Assembly (NCBI GenBank): GCA_023432225.1
Contig: JAEYUW010000026.1
Span: 42,353-106,352, forward strand
Length of the DNA stretch: 64,000 bases
Direction of reading: 5' to 3'
Source: Verrucomicrobiota bacterium
GTDB lineage: Bacteria; Verrucomicrobiota; Verrucomicrobiia; Opitutales; Opitutaceae
This document shows positions 42,369 to 50,717 of the stretch, in pieces; position 1 is the first letter of the stretch; each line of letters starts with the position of its first letter. A program made the translations under genes and the position numbers. The notes under the pieces were generated by a model. That model ran no database searches. It was not told the origin of the DNA and saw only the letters and a program-made list of their open reading frames with translations.

Positions 42369-44909
42369 ATGCTCAGTCGTCATCTCTGGAAACTGATCCT
42401 GTCCGCTGCCATTGTGGCGTGGGCAGTGTCGTCGATGCTCCCGCTGAAGGACCGCGACTTCGGTCAATATGCCCGCAGCGAGGCCGAGGCCAAGCAGGCG
42501 GACTTCAACAAGCTCATGACCAAGGTCAGCGAGCGCGTGCAGGCGGGCCAGGCGCCCACCACCTTCGTCGCCCTCAAGCAGATCGCGCGCGATGAGAAGA
42601 TCGATCTCTCGCAGTATTTCCCGCAGCTCCGCCTCGAAGCGAACCTCAAGAATATCGAGAAGCGCAACGCGCTCGTGCTCGATGAACTCCTGAAACGCTC
42701 CAAAGGGCGCCTCCAACTCGGTCTCGACCTCAAGGGCGGTGTCGCCTTCACGCTCGAAGTCGACGAGCAGGTCGTCGCGAAGTTCAATCAGGATACGCGC
42801 AAGGAAAAGCTCGATAAGGCGATGGAGATCATCGGCGCCCGCGTGAACAGCCTCGGCGTTTCCGAGCCGATCATCCGCGCGGTCGGTGAAACCCGCATCG
42901 AGGTCCAGCTCGCGGGCATTACCACCAAGGACAACCCCGAGGTGATGAACAGCCTCAAGAAGCCGGCGCGCCTCGATTTCCGTCTGGTGCATCCGTTCGT
43001 CGCGCCGCCGCAGGAAGTGCCGCCGGGTTACGAGTTGATGGCGCTCGAAAACGAGGGGCGCGGCGGCGAGATGTCCGTCGAAGAACTCTACATCAAGCGC
43101 ATTCCCGAAATGACCGGCGCCGGCGTCGCCGACTCCTATCCGGTCATGGATGAATTTGGCCGCTTCAAAATCATCCTCCGCTTCACGAAGGAAGGTCAGC
43201 AGCAATTCGCGCAGGTCACCAAGACCATCGCGGACGAAGGCCAGCGCGCCGGTCGCCTCGGTCGCCTCGCGATCGTGCTCGACGGCAAACTCTACTCCGC
43301 GCCGACCGTGCGCGAGCAGATCAACAGCGACAGTGCGGAAATTTCCGGATCGTTCACCCAGCGCGAAGCGCAGGATCTTGCCGCGGTGCTGAACAACCCG
43401 CTCGACGTCCCGCTCGTGGTCAAAGAGCAGAATGAAGTCGGACCTTCGCTCGCCACCGACGCAGTCTCGAGCGGCGTGCGTGCGGCGATCATCGGCACCG
43501 CTGCGGTCTGCGCGTTCATGATTACCTTCTACGCCACCGGCGGCATCGTTGCGGTGCTTTCGCTGGTGGTGAACATCGTCATCATCCTCGGCACGATGGC
43601 CGCGCTCGGAGCGACCATGACGATGCCCGGCCTCGCCGGTATCGTGCTCACGATCGGCATGGCGGTCGACGCGAACATCCTGATTTTCGAGCGCATGCGT
43701 GAAGAGCTCGCGCTCGGCAAGTCGCTCACCAGCTCCAACCAAGCCGGCTTCGAAAAGGCGCTCACCACGATTCTCGATGCGCACTTGGTTCAGCTCATCA
43801 TCTGCGCGATCATGATCTGGCTGGGCACGGGTCCGATCAAGGGCTTCGGCTTCACGCTCCTCATCGGTGTGATCTCCACGCTGTTCTCGGTGCTCATCAC
43901 CGGCCACATGTTCATGGAAATCCTCGTCGATGCGGGCCTGAAGAAAGTCACGATGCGCCGCATGCTCGGCGACCTGAAGGTCGACTTTGTCAAATACGGC
44001 AAGCCGGCCGCGATCGCCTCGGTTGCGTTGGTGCTCGTGAGCTTCGCCTACGTCATCTTCCAAGGCGACCGCATCTACGGCATCGACTTCGCGGGCGGCG
44101 ACCAGGTCACGGCCAATTTCAAGACGAAGATCGACGCGGCGGCCATTCGCCATCTCGCCGAACAGAGTGGAGTGGGCGAGGTGAACATCACTTACGCCAG
44201 CGACCTCGGCAGCGGCAAGGAGCAGCTGAAAATCGAGACCGCCTACGGCAAGTCCGATCAGCTCTTCGCGGCGTTGCAGAAAGCGAATCCCAACGCCGGC
44301 CTCGAGAAGGTGGGCACCAGCCAGATCGGCGCCACGATCGGCAAGGAGATCAAATGGAACGCCATCCTCTCCGTTGGCGTGTCGATGGTGGTCATTCTTC
44401 TCTACATCGCCTTCCGCTTTGAATTCGGTTTCGGCATCGGCGCCATGGCGTCGACGCTGCACGACATTCTGATGAACATCGGCATCTTCGTGCTCTTCGG
44501 CCACAAGTTCTCCGCGCCCATGGTGGCGGCGATCTTGTGCGTCGCGGGTTACTCGATCAACGAAACCGTCGTCGTGTTCGACCGTATCCGCGAGGAGTTG
44601 AAGCTCAACCCGACCGGAAACCTCCGCGACATCATCAATCACGCGATCACGAAGGTCTTCGCCCGCACGATCATGACGGCGACGACCACGTTCCTCGCGG
44701 CGCTCGCGCTGTTCATCTTCGGTGGCGGTCAGCTGCACGACATCGCCTTCACCTTCCTCGTCGGTATCGTCACATCGACGTTCTCGGCCATCTTCATCGC
44801 CGCCCAGGTGTTCTACTGGTGGCACAAGGGTGATCGTAAACACGTCGAGGCTCACCACGACATCGCGCCCAAATACGAGTGGGCCGGTTCTTCCCGCGCT
44901 TCGGAATAA
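42369..44909 (+). CDS. secDF: Fused protein translocase subunit SecDF
   Basis: An 846-residue fusion of SecD and SecF, the proton-driven accessory of the Sec translocon. The SecD half has TM1 (about 8-25), a large periplasmic region with LGLDLKGGVAFTLEVDEQ (D1 motif) and AVLNNPLDVPLVVKEQNEVGPSLATDAV, then five helices with LAGIVLTIGMAVDANILIFERMREEL. The SecF half starts about residue 545 with IYGIDFAGGDQVTANF and contains NETVVVFDRIREELKL and a final helix cluster. Twelve membrane segments are expected in total. Fusion into one gene is common in some lineages, including many Verrucomicrobiota and Bacteroidota. The first membrane-distal part (residues 30-110) is an extra charged helical insertion not in E. 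coli SecD. recJ follows after 80 bases. Confidence 0.95.
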   Translation: MLSRHLWKLILSAAIVAWAVSSMLPLKDRDFGQYARSEAEAKQADFNKLMTKVSERVQAGQAPTTFVALKQIARDEKIDLSQYFPQLRLEANLKNIEKRNALVLDELLKRSKGRLQLGLDLKGGVAFTLEVDEQVVAKFNQDTRKEKLDKAMEIIGARVNSLGVSEPIIRAVGETRIEVQLAGITTKDNPEVMNSLKKPARLDFRLVHPFVAPPQEVPPGYELMALENEGRGGEMSVEELYIKRIPEMTGAGVADSYPVMDEFGRFKIILRFTKEGQQQFAQVTKTIADEGQRAGRLGRLAIVLDGKLYSAPTVREQINSDSAEISGSFTQREAQDLAAVLNNPLDVPLVVKEQNEVGPSLATDAVSSGVRAAIIGTAAVCAFMITFYATGGIVAVLSLVVNIVIILGTMAALGATMTMPGLAGIVLTIGMAVDANILIFERMREELALGKSLTSSNQAGFEKALTTILDAHLVQLIICAIMIWLGTGPIKGFGFTLLIGVISTLFSVLITGHMFMEILVDAGLKKVTMRRMLGDLKVDFVKYGKPAAIASVALVLVSFAYVIFQGDRIYGIDFAGGDQVTANFKTKIDAAAIRHLAEQSGVGEVNITYASDLGSGKEQLKIETAYGKSDQLFAALQKANPNAGLEKVGTSQIGATIGKEIKWNAILSVGVSMVVILLYIAFRFEFGFGIGAMASTLHDILMNIGIFVLFGHKFSAPMVAAILCVAGYSINETVVVFDRIREELKLNPTGNLRDIINHAITKVFARTIMTATTTFLAALALFIFGGGQLHDIAFTFLVGIVTSTFSAIFIAAQVFYWWHKGDRKHVEAHHDIAPKYEWAGSSRASE

Positions 44910-44989
44910 GCTGATCGGGCGCCTCACGCTCGCTTCAGCTGGTTCCCGCAAGCGCGGAATCAGCCGCGGCAGCGCGCGCCCCTCAGGCC

Positions 44990-46702
44990 ATGCGCTGGAA
45001 CTATACACCGGTCCACGCGGAAAGCGTGGCTGACCTTGCGCGTCAGCTCGGCACGAACGAAATCGTCGCCGAGCTGCTCATGCGGATCGGCCACGCCGAG
45101 CCGGAGCCTTGCACGCGTTTCTTGCAGCCCGCGCTCGCGACGCTCGGCGATCCGTTTCTCGTGGCGAATCTCGACGCGACCGTCGCACGACTCATCCGCG
45201 CATTGGAGCGCCGCGAAAATGTGATCGTGCTCGGCGACTACGACGTCGACGGCGTGAGCAGCACCACGCTGCTCGTTGACGTGCTGCGCCGACTCGGATT
45301 GCAGCCGCGCTACGTCGTGCCGCGCCGTCTCGAAGAAGGCTACGGCCTCACGCGCATCGCGATCGATCGCGCGCTCGAAGTGGCCAAACCGGACCTGTTC
45401 ATCGCGCTCGATTGCGGCACCAACTCTCACGACGAAGTCACGCATCTGCGGTCACTCGGCGTGGACGTGATCGTGGTCGACCACCACCGCTCGAAGGAAA
45501 CGCCGACGTTCGACGCGCTCCTGATCAATCCGCACGTGCACAACGTCGCCGACGATCATTCGTGGCGGCACTGCTGCACGGTGGGCCTCGTCTTCAAGCT
45601 GCTGCACGGTCTGCTCAAGCAGTTGCGCGCGCAGAATTATCCCGGCGTGATGGATATTCGATTGCGCGACTATCTGGACCTCGTGGCGATGGGCACGATC
45701 GCCGACCTCGTGCCGCTGGCGGGCGAGAACCGCATTTTCGCCAAGCACGGCCTGCACGTGCTCGCTGGCACGCAGCGTCCCGGCTTGCGCGCGCTGATGA
45801 ACGTGGCGGGCCTGAAGCCCGAGAACGGCCTCGCGCCGGTCGATGTTTCGTTTCGCCTTGGACCGCGCATCAACGCCAGCGGGCGTCTGGCCGACGCGTC
45901 ACTGTCGGTCGATTTGCTGCTCAGTCAGGATGCCACGTTCTGCCGCGGTGCCGCGCAGCAACTCGACGACCTCAACAAGGAACGACAGGATATCGAGCGG
46001 CTCATCACGGAGCAGGCCGAAGCTTACGTGGAAAAGCAGTTCGCCGACGCATGCGGCTTCGTGTTGTTTGACGAGGCTTGGCATCCCGGTGTCGTCGGGA
46101 TCGTCGCGGGTCGCATCTCGCGCAAGTTCAACCGCCCGGCCATCGTGCTGGGCAACGAAGGTGATCTGGCGAAAGGCTCTGGTCGCGGTGTGGCGGGAGT
46201 AAACCTGGTCGAGTTGCTCGGCGATTGTCAGGCTCACCTTGAAAGCTGGGGCGGACATCCGATGGCGGTCGGCGTTTCGCTGCGCAAGACGCGGATCGAC
46301 GACTTTCGCACCCAATTCAACGAGGTTATCCGTGCCCGGCGTGGTCTCGATGCCTGCGAACCGGTGATCGAACTCGCCGGCTGGCTCGATGGGGAGCAGA
46401 TCACCGAACGGTTGATGGACGAACTCGATCAGCTGCACCCGTTCGGCCAGGGGAATCCCGAGCCGATCTTTGGCGTGCGTGGCCTGCGGCTGCGCTCGCG
46501 GCCGGAAATTTTCAAGGAGCAGCATTTTCGCTTCACTGCGGAAGACGTGCACGGGCGCCGACTGAGTGGCGTGGCTTGGAAACTCGCGGAGAAACTGCCG
46601 CCGATGGGGCAGCCGCTGGAACTGGCGGTGCAGCTGAACTGGAACTTCTACGCGGGTCGCAAAACGCTGCAGCTCGAATTACTCGACTGGCGCGTTGCGT
46701 GA
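44990..46702 (+). CDS. recJ: Single-stranded-DNA-specific exonuclease RecJ
   Basis: A 570-residue 5'-3' exonuclease of the DHH phosphoesterase family that acts in RecF-pathway recombination, mismatch and base excision repair. Motifs are in place: LGDYDVDGVSSTTLL (motif I), EGYGLTRIAIDRAL, LFIALDCGTNS (II), VIVVDHHRSKETP (III, the DHH), VAMGTIADLVPLAGENR (IV). The C-terminal DHHA1 domain has GVVGIVAGRISRKFNRPAIVL, SGRGVAGVNL and GGHPMAVGVSL. The OB-like end includes LHPFGQGNPEPIF. Length is normal. It starts 80 bases after secDF and may be read from the same transcript. The DedA gene follows after 68 bases. Confidence 0.96.
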   Translation: MRWNYTPVHAESVADLARQLGTNEIVAELLMRIGHAEPEPCTRFLQPALATLGDPFLVANLDATVARLIRALERRENVIVLGDYDVDGVSSTTLLVDVLRRLGLQPRYVVPRRLEEGYGLTRIAIDRALEVAKPDLFIALDCGTNSHDEVTHLRSLGVDVIVVDHHRSKETPTFDALLINPHVHNVADDHSWRHCCTVGLVFKLLHGLLKQLRAQNYPGVMDIRLRDYLDLVAMGTIADLVPLAGENRIFAKHGLHVLAGTQRPGLRALMNVAGLKPENGLAPVDVSFRLGPRINASGRLADASLSVDLLLSQDATFCRGAAQQLDDLNKERQDIERLITEQAEAYVEKQFADACGFVLFDEAWHPGVVGIVAGRISRKFNRPAIVLGNEGDLAKGSGRGVAGVNLVELLGDCQAHLESWGGHPMAVGVSLRKTRIDDFRTQFNEVIRARRGLDACEPVIELAGWLDGEQITERLMDELDQLHPFGQGNPEPIFGVRGLRLRSRPEIFKEQHFRFTAEDVHGRRLSGVAWKLAEKLPPMGQPLELAVQLNWNFYAGRKTLQLELLDWRVA

Positions 46703-46770
46703 GATGGCTGCACCGGCGAAAGCGCACTTGTCACGACGTGGAACGCCGGACTCCTTGATGCGCGCGAGGC

Positions 46771-47400
46771 ATGTTTGAGACGCTGATCAAATATTTCCAA
46801 GGTTCGCCCCTGGCGTTGTGGGGTCCGTTCGGCGTGTTGATCCTGTGTGGACTCGGCCTGCCGCTGCCCGAGGACATCGTGCTGGTTTCAGCCGGCGCGC
46901 TGGGGCAGATCGACGGACGATCGTGGATCAGCGTCAGCGCATTGATGTATGCCGGTGTGATGATCGGCGACTCGACGATTTTTCTGACCGGGCGATACCT
47001 CGGGCAGCGTCTGCTGGCGACTCACTGGTTTCAGCGCTACCTCTCGCCGGCGAAGCAGGAGCGGGTGGAGGTTTATTTTCACCGCTTCGGATCGATGGTG
47101 CTGTTCGTCGCGCGCTTTCTGCCCGGCTTGCGTGCGCCGGTTTTCTTTACGGCGGGCTCGATGAAGGTGCGGTATTGGAAATTTCTTTTCTTCGACGGGC
47201 TGGCTGCGCTGATCAGCGTCCCGTTTTTTGTCTGGCTGGGGCATTGGCTCTGGGCCGAATTCCACGACGATCTGGAGCAACTCGATCGCGTGCTCGCGCG
47301 TTCGCAATCCTACACGCTGTTGGTATCGGGATCACTCGTCGCGATCGTAGTCCTCGCCATCGTGGTGCGAATCCGGCGGAAGCGGGCGAGCCACGAGTGA
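46771..47400 (+). CDS. DedA-family inner-membrane protein
   Basis: A 209-residue membrane protein of the DedA/VTT (SNARE-associated) family, whose members are lipid scramblases or flippases such as the undecaprenyl- or phosphatidylethanolamine-handling ones. The re-entrant loop motif GLGLPLPEDIVLVSAGALG carries the conserved Glu and Pro residues. The second signature FVARFLPGLRAPVFFTAGSM has the two Arg required in studied members. About five hydrophobic segments are present, and a charged C-terminus follows the last one. It follows recJ by 68 bases. The lipid handled cannot be told from sequence. It is the last protein gene before tRNA-Arg. Confidence 0.9.
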   Translation: MFETLIKYFQGSPLALWGPFGVLILCGLGLPLPEDIVLVSAGALGQIDGRSWISVSALMYAGVMIGDSTIFLTGRYLGQRLLATHWFQRYLSPAKQERVEVYFHRFGSMVLFVARFLPGLRAPVFFTAGSMKVRYWKFLFFDGLAALISVPFFVWLGHWLWAEFHDDLEQLDRVLARSQSYTLLVSGSLVAIVVLAIVVRIRRKRASHE

Positions 47401-47503
47401 GCGCGGACGGTCCGGCAGATACGGTCGTCACCGAAACCAGCCTTCCTGAAAAAATCTGCTTGCGGCCCCTGGACGAAATTCGCTTAGTTTGCCGCTCTGT
47501 TAC

Positions 47504-47580
47504 GCAGCCGTAGCTCAATTGGATAGAGCATCTGACTACGGATCAGAAGGTTTGGGGTTCGACTCCCTACGGCTGCGCCA
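47504..47580 (+). tRNA. tRNA-Arg (anticodon ACG)
   Basis: Full cloverleaf: acceptor GCAGCCG/CGGCTGC, D-arm GCTC-AATTGGATA-GAGC, anticodon stem TCTGA/TCAGA with loop CTACGGA (anticodon ACG, reading CGU/CGC/CGA after A-to-I editing), five-base variable loop, T-arm with GGGGTTCGACTCCC, discriminator G. The 3' CCA is encoded (47578-47580). A terminator follows at once. Confidence 0.97.
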
Positions 47581-47586
47581 CTCTCT

Positions 47587-47626
47587 CGCCCCGGCGAACG
47601 AAAGTTCACCGGGGCGAATTGTTTTT
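47587..47626 (+). terminator. Intrinsic terminator of tRNA-Arg
   Basis: CGCCCCGG, internal loop, AAC-GAAA-GTT, CCGGGGCG, then AATTGTTTTT. The stem is eight plus three pairs. The interval 47401-47732 holds only the tRNA, this terminator and the regulatory dyads at 47692. Confidence 0.85.
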
Positions 47627-47691
47627 CGGGACCAGCATCTACGGCGCGGCGCGTGTTGAAGAGACGGAAGGCGTTGATGTCTGTATTTTCG

Positions 47692-47720
47692 TTGACAGCT
47701 ATAAATGTCATGAAATTTAT
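47692..47720. promoter_or_regulatory. Overlapping dyads and TTGACA before the XRE-cupin gene
   Basis: TTGACA at 47692-47697 is a perfect -35 box; 17 bases later comes ATTTAT (weak -10). Two exact inverted repeats overlap here: TGACA-N8-TGTCA (47693-47710) and ATAAAT-N8-ATTTAT (47701-47720). The region is clearly AT-rich against its surroundings and ends 12 bases before the start codon at 47733. This fits a self-repressed promoter bound by the HTH protein it precedes; if so, the transcript would be nearly leaderless. Confidence 0.6.
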
Positions 47721-47732
47721 CGCCTGAGAAAA

Positions 47733-48269
47733 ATGCCAACCCCGGCACCCCAGTTCGATTTCTCCGTGTTGCGCACGCTTCGCGAGCAACGGGAGATGAC
47801 GTTGGCGCAGCTTTCTGAGGCTTCGGGCGTGTCGGTGGCGGTCATCTCGAAACTCGAGCGCAACCAGCAATCGGCTGAGCTCGAGACGCTGTATCGGCTC
47901 GCGCGCGCGTTCGGGCTCAGTGCGACGGACCTCATGGCGATGGCGGAGTCGCAACTCGCGCATCGGACCGACGAGAAAGCCTACCGATCGGGCGATTTCA
48001 AATTCCGCCAGATCAAATACGCGAACGTCGTCGCCCACGTCGGCAGTGCGCCGGCCGGCGCGAAAGTGAATCGCCCGGAAGTCCACCACGACGACACCGA
48101 GGTCTGCTGGGTCACCGAGGGCAAGCTGCGCCTCGTGTTGCCGCATGAGACGTGCGAACTCGGGGCAGGGGAGAGCATCCAGTTCGACGCGATCCAACAA
48201 CACACCTACGAGGCGATCGCCGATTCGCAGTTCGTGATTCTCCACCTCCGCAAAGACAAACGCTACTGA
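47733..48269 (+). CDS. XRE-family transcriptional regulator with cupin domain
   Basis: A 178-residue regulator. The N-terminal HTH_3 domain (about 10-65) reads LRTLREQREMTLAQLSEASGVSVAVISKLERNQQSAELETLYRLARAF. The C-terminal cupin-2 barrel (about 95-178) has VHHDDTEVCWVTEGKLRLVLPHETCELGAGESIQFDAIQQHTYEA, with His and Glu able to bind a metal or sugar ligand. Regulators of this design usually sense a small molecule and control neighbouring catabolic genes. I start at ATG 47733, since the upstream extension crosses the promoter dyads. The GH88-isomerase-oxidoreductase-SDR genes follow co-directionally from 48292, so it probably controls them. The ligand is unknown. Confidence 0.9.
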   Translation: MPTPAPQFDFSVLRTLREQREMTLAQLSEASGVSVAVISKLERNQQSAELETLYRLARAFGLSATDLMAMAESQLAHRTDEKAYRSGDFKFRQIKYANVVAHVGSAPAGAKVNRPEVHHDDTEVCWVTEGKLRLVLPHETCELGAGESIQFDAIQQHTYEAIADSQFVILHLRKDKRY

Positions 48270-48291
48270 CCTGCCGCTCGCTTTCTTCCCC

Positions 48292-49668
48292 ATGCAAATC
48301 GACTCCAACCTCCAACCCGCCGCGCTCGCGCCGGCGTTGACGCGCTTCTGGCAACTCTCCGGCTCGAAGATCGATTCCATTTTCCGCAGCTACGATCCCG
48401 CGAAGGGTTCGCCCGTCTTCACCGTTGCCGGCAAATACACCGCGCGCGGCTGGACCGAGTGGACCGAGGGCTTTAACTACGGCTCCGGGTTTCTCCAATT
48501 CGACGCGACCGGTGAAAAGCGTTTCGCCGATGCCGCGCAGAAGCTCACCGTCGACCGCATGGCCTCGCACGTTTCGCACGTCGGCGTGCACGACCACGGC
48601 TTCAACAACCTTTCGACCTACGGCAACTGGCTGCGCCTCCAACGCGAGGGCAAGCTCCCCGCGACGCACGTCGACTTCTGCGAACTCGCGTTGAAGGCCT
48701 CCGGTGCAGTGCAGGCTTCGCGCTGGTCCACGATCAACGGTGGCGGCGGCTACATCTACTCGTTCAACGGTCCGCACTCGCTCTTCGTCGATACGATCCG
48801 CTCGGTGCGCATCCTGATGGTCGCGCATAAGCTCGGCCACCGCCTCATGGGCGAAAACGATGCCGCGCACTCGCTCCTCGATCGCGGCCTGCAGCACATC
48901 GACGCGACCGCGAAATTTTCGATCTACTACGGTGAAGGCCGCGACAGCTACGACGTGCCCGCCGAGCGCGGCCGCACGACGCACGAAGCGGTGTTCAACC
49001 GCAACGACGGCCGCTTCCGCTGCCCGAACTCGCAGCAGGGCTTCTCCGGTTTCACGACGTGGACGCGCGGCCTCGCGTGGGCGATGGTCGGCTTCGCGGA
49101 GGAACTCGAGTTTCTCAAAACCGTCAGCGACGCCGAACTCGCGGCGCTCGGCGGTCGCGAGAAATGGGAAGCCGTGCTCCTCAAGGGTGCGCGCGCGACC
49201 TGCGACTGGTTCATCGCCAACACGGCGAGCGACGGCATTCCGTATTGGGACGGCGGCGCGCCGCACCTGCATCGCCTCGGCGACTGGCGCTCGCGTCCGG
49301 CCGAGCCGTTCAACGACTTCGAGCCGGTCGACTCCTCCGCCGCCGCCATCGGCGCGCAGGGCCTGTTGCGCCTTGGCCGTTACCTCGGCGAAAACGGCGA
49401 AGGCAAAGCTTACTGGCAGGCCGGCCTCACGACGATGCGGACGCTCCTCAGCGACGCCTATCTCGCCACCGCGTCCGACCACCAAGGGCTGCTCGTCCAC
49501 ACGGTTTATCACCGTCCAAACGGTTGGGACTACATCCCGCCGGGCAAGAAGGTCCCGTGCGGCGAAGCCTGCCAGTGGGGCGACTATCACCTCCGCGAAG
49601 CCGCGCTCTACCTGCAGCGCATGATCGAAAACAAGCCTTACTACACCTTCTTCGGCTGCCTGAAATGA
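48292..49668 (+). CDS. Glycoside hydrolase family 88 (unsaturated uronyl hydrolase-like)
   Basis: A 458-residue (alpha/alpha)6-barrel enzyme. GH88 enzymes release unsaturated uronic acids from oligosaccharides made by polysaccharide lyases, by hydrating the double bond. Diagnostic blocks are VGVHDHGFNNLSTYGNWLRL with an Asp near the first catalytic position, STINGGGGYIYSFNGPHSLFVDTIRS with the second Asp, QGFSGFTTWTRGLAWAMVGFAEEL, DSSAAAIGAQGLLRLG and WGDYHLREAALYL. No signal peptide is seen, so it acts in the cytoplasm on imported sugar. It starts 22 bases after the regulator stop, forming one unit with it. GH105 is the main alternative, as the two families are related; the overall match seems nearer to GH88. 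Confidence 0.87.
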   Translation: MQIDSNLQPAALAPALTRFWQLSGSKIDSIFRSYDPAKGSPVFTVAGKYTARGWTEWTEGFNYGSGFLQFDATGEKRFADAAQKLTVDRMASHVSHVGVHDHGFNNLSTYGNWLRLQREGKLPATHVDFCELALKASGAVQASRWSTINGGGGYIYSFNGPHSLFVDTIRSVRILMVAHKLGHRLMGENDAAHSLLDRGLQHIDATAKFSIYYGEGRDSYDVPAERGRTTHEAVFNRNDGRFRCPNSQQGFSGFTTWTRGLAWAMVGFAEELEFLKTVSDAELAALGGREKWEAVLLKGARATCDWFIANTASDGIPYWDGGAPHLHRLGDWRSRPAEPFNDFEPVDSSAAAIGAQGLLRLGRYLGENGEGKAYWQAGLTTMRTLLSDAYLATASDHQGLLVHTVYHRPNGWDYIPPGKKVPCGEACQWGDYHLREAALYLQRMIENKPYYTFFGCLK

Positions 49669-49737
49669 GCGATCAGCCATCAGCTTTCAGCACTCAGCTC
49701 GCTCTGAGTTGGCTGATCGCTGAGAGCTGAAAGCTGA
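49668..49737. repeat. AGCGATCAGC-type inverted repeat, first copy
   Basis: AGCGATCAGCCA (49668-49679) pairs with TGGCTGATCGCT (49710-49721), and TCAGCTTTCAGC (49680-49691) matches GCTGAAAGCTGA (49726-49737). It starts at the last base of the GH88 stop codon. Two further copies fill the next two gaps of this operon. Confidence 0.8.
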
Positions 49738-49757
49738 ACGCCTTCCCGCCACCTCCC

Positions 49758-50594
49758 ATGCCCTCCGCGTCTCCTTTGCCCGATCTCAGCCGCCTCTGCA
49801 TTCACACGATCACCACGAAACCGTGGGCGATCGAGACCGCCGCCGCGAAGTTCGCCGCCGCGGGCGTGAAAGGCATCACCGTCTGGCGCGACGCACTCGC
49901 CGGCCGCGACATCGCTGCCACGGGCAAAATGCTGCGCGATCACGACCTCAGCATCGTCTCGCTCTGTCGAGGCGGCTTCTTCCCCGCGCTCACCGCCGAA
50001 GGTCGCACAAAGGCGCTCGATGACAACCGCCGCGCCATCGCCGAAGCGCATGCACTCGGTGCGCCGCTCATCGTGCTCGTCTGCGGCGCCGTGCCCGGCC
50101 AGTCGCTCGTCGAGTCGCGCAAGCAGATCGCCGACGGCATTGCCGCGTTGCTGTCCGATTGCCAGGCCGCCGGCGTGAAGCTCGCCATCGAGCCGCTGCA
50201 TCCGATGTATGCCGGCGATCGCTCGGCCGTGAACACGCTCGCGCAGGCGAACGACATGGTGGAGCAACTTCGCTCTCCCTTCGTCGGTGTCGCCGCCGAC
50301 GTCTACCATCTCTGGTGGGACCCGGCGCTCGAGCGCGAGATCGCGCGCTGTGGCAAACTCAACGCGCTCTTCGCCTATCACGTTTGCGACTGGCGCACGC
50401 CGACCGTCGACATGCTCAACGACCGCGGCCTTATGGGCGAAGGCTGCATCCCGCTCCGCCAAATTCGCGCGTGGGTCGAGGCGACCGGCTACCGCGGTTT
50501 CAACGAAGTCGAAGTCTTCTCCACGCGTCTCTGGGCCAGCGACCAGGACGAGTATCTCGCCAAGATCGTCCAAGCCTACCGCGACCACGTCTGA
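49758..50594 (+). CDS. Sugar phosphate isomerase/epimerase (AP endonuclease 2-like TIM barrel)
   Basis: A 278-residue protein of the xylose isomerase-like TIM-barrel family. The metal-binding positions typical of the family are visible: KLAIEPLHP (Glu), VAADVYHLWWDP (Asp and His), YHVCDWRTP (His) and GFNEVEVFS (Glu). The N-terminal strand LCIHTITTKPWAIETAAAKFAAAGVKGITVWRD is typical. Members interconvert keto- and aldo-sugars or epimerise them; the particular substrate is not deducible. Placement between a GH88 hydrolase and a Gfo/Idh oxidoreductase suggests a step in breakdown of a uronic acid or modified sugar. No signal peptide, so cytoplasmic. Confidence 0.86.
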   Translation: MPSASPLPDLSRLCIHTITTKPWAIETAAAKFAAAGVKGITVWRDALAGRDIAATGKMLRDHDLSIVSLCRGGFFPALTAEGRTKALDDNRRAIAEAHALGAPLIVLVCGAVPGQSLVESRKQIADGIAALLSDCQAAGVKLAIEPLHPMYAGDRSAVNTLAQANDMVEQLRSPFVGVAADVYHLWWDPALEREIARCGKLNALFAYHVCDWRTPTVDMLNDRGLMGEGCIPLRQIRAWVEATGYRGFNEVEVFSTRLWASDQDEYLAKIVQAYRDHV

Positions 50595-50610
50595 GCGCGC
50601 GGCGCGCGCA

Positions 50611-50709
50611 GCTCTCAGCCATCAGCTTTCAGCTCTCAGTTTCAAACCACCGAACCCAACCCTAAACATCCATCCTTCCTCAGCTGACAGCTGAACGCTG
50701 ATCGCTGAC
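50611..50709. repeat. AGCGATCAGC-type repeat, second copy
   Basis: TCAGCCATCAGCTTTCAGC near 50617 and, about 50 bases on, CAGCTGACAGCTGAACGCTG (50680 on) are imperfect inverse copies. Same repeat type as 49668-49737, in the next gap of the operon. Confidence 0.72.
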
Positions 50710-50717
50710 CGCTCCCT

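Noticed and set aside
42174..45008. 944-codon open frame on the minus strand opposite secDF
   Set aside because: Antisense shadow of secDF; rich in Asp/Glu/Arg/His with no domain.
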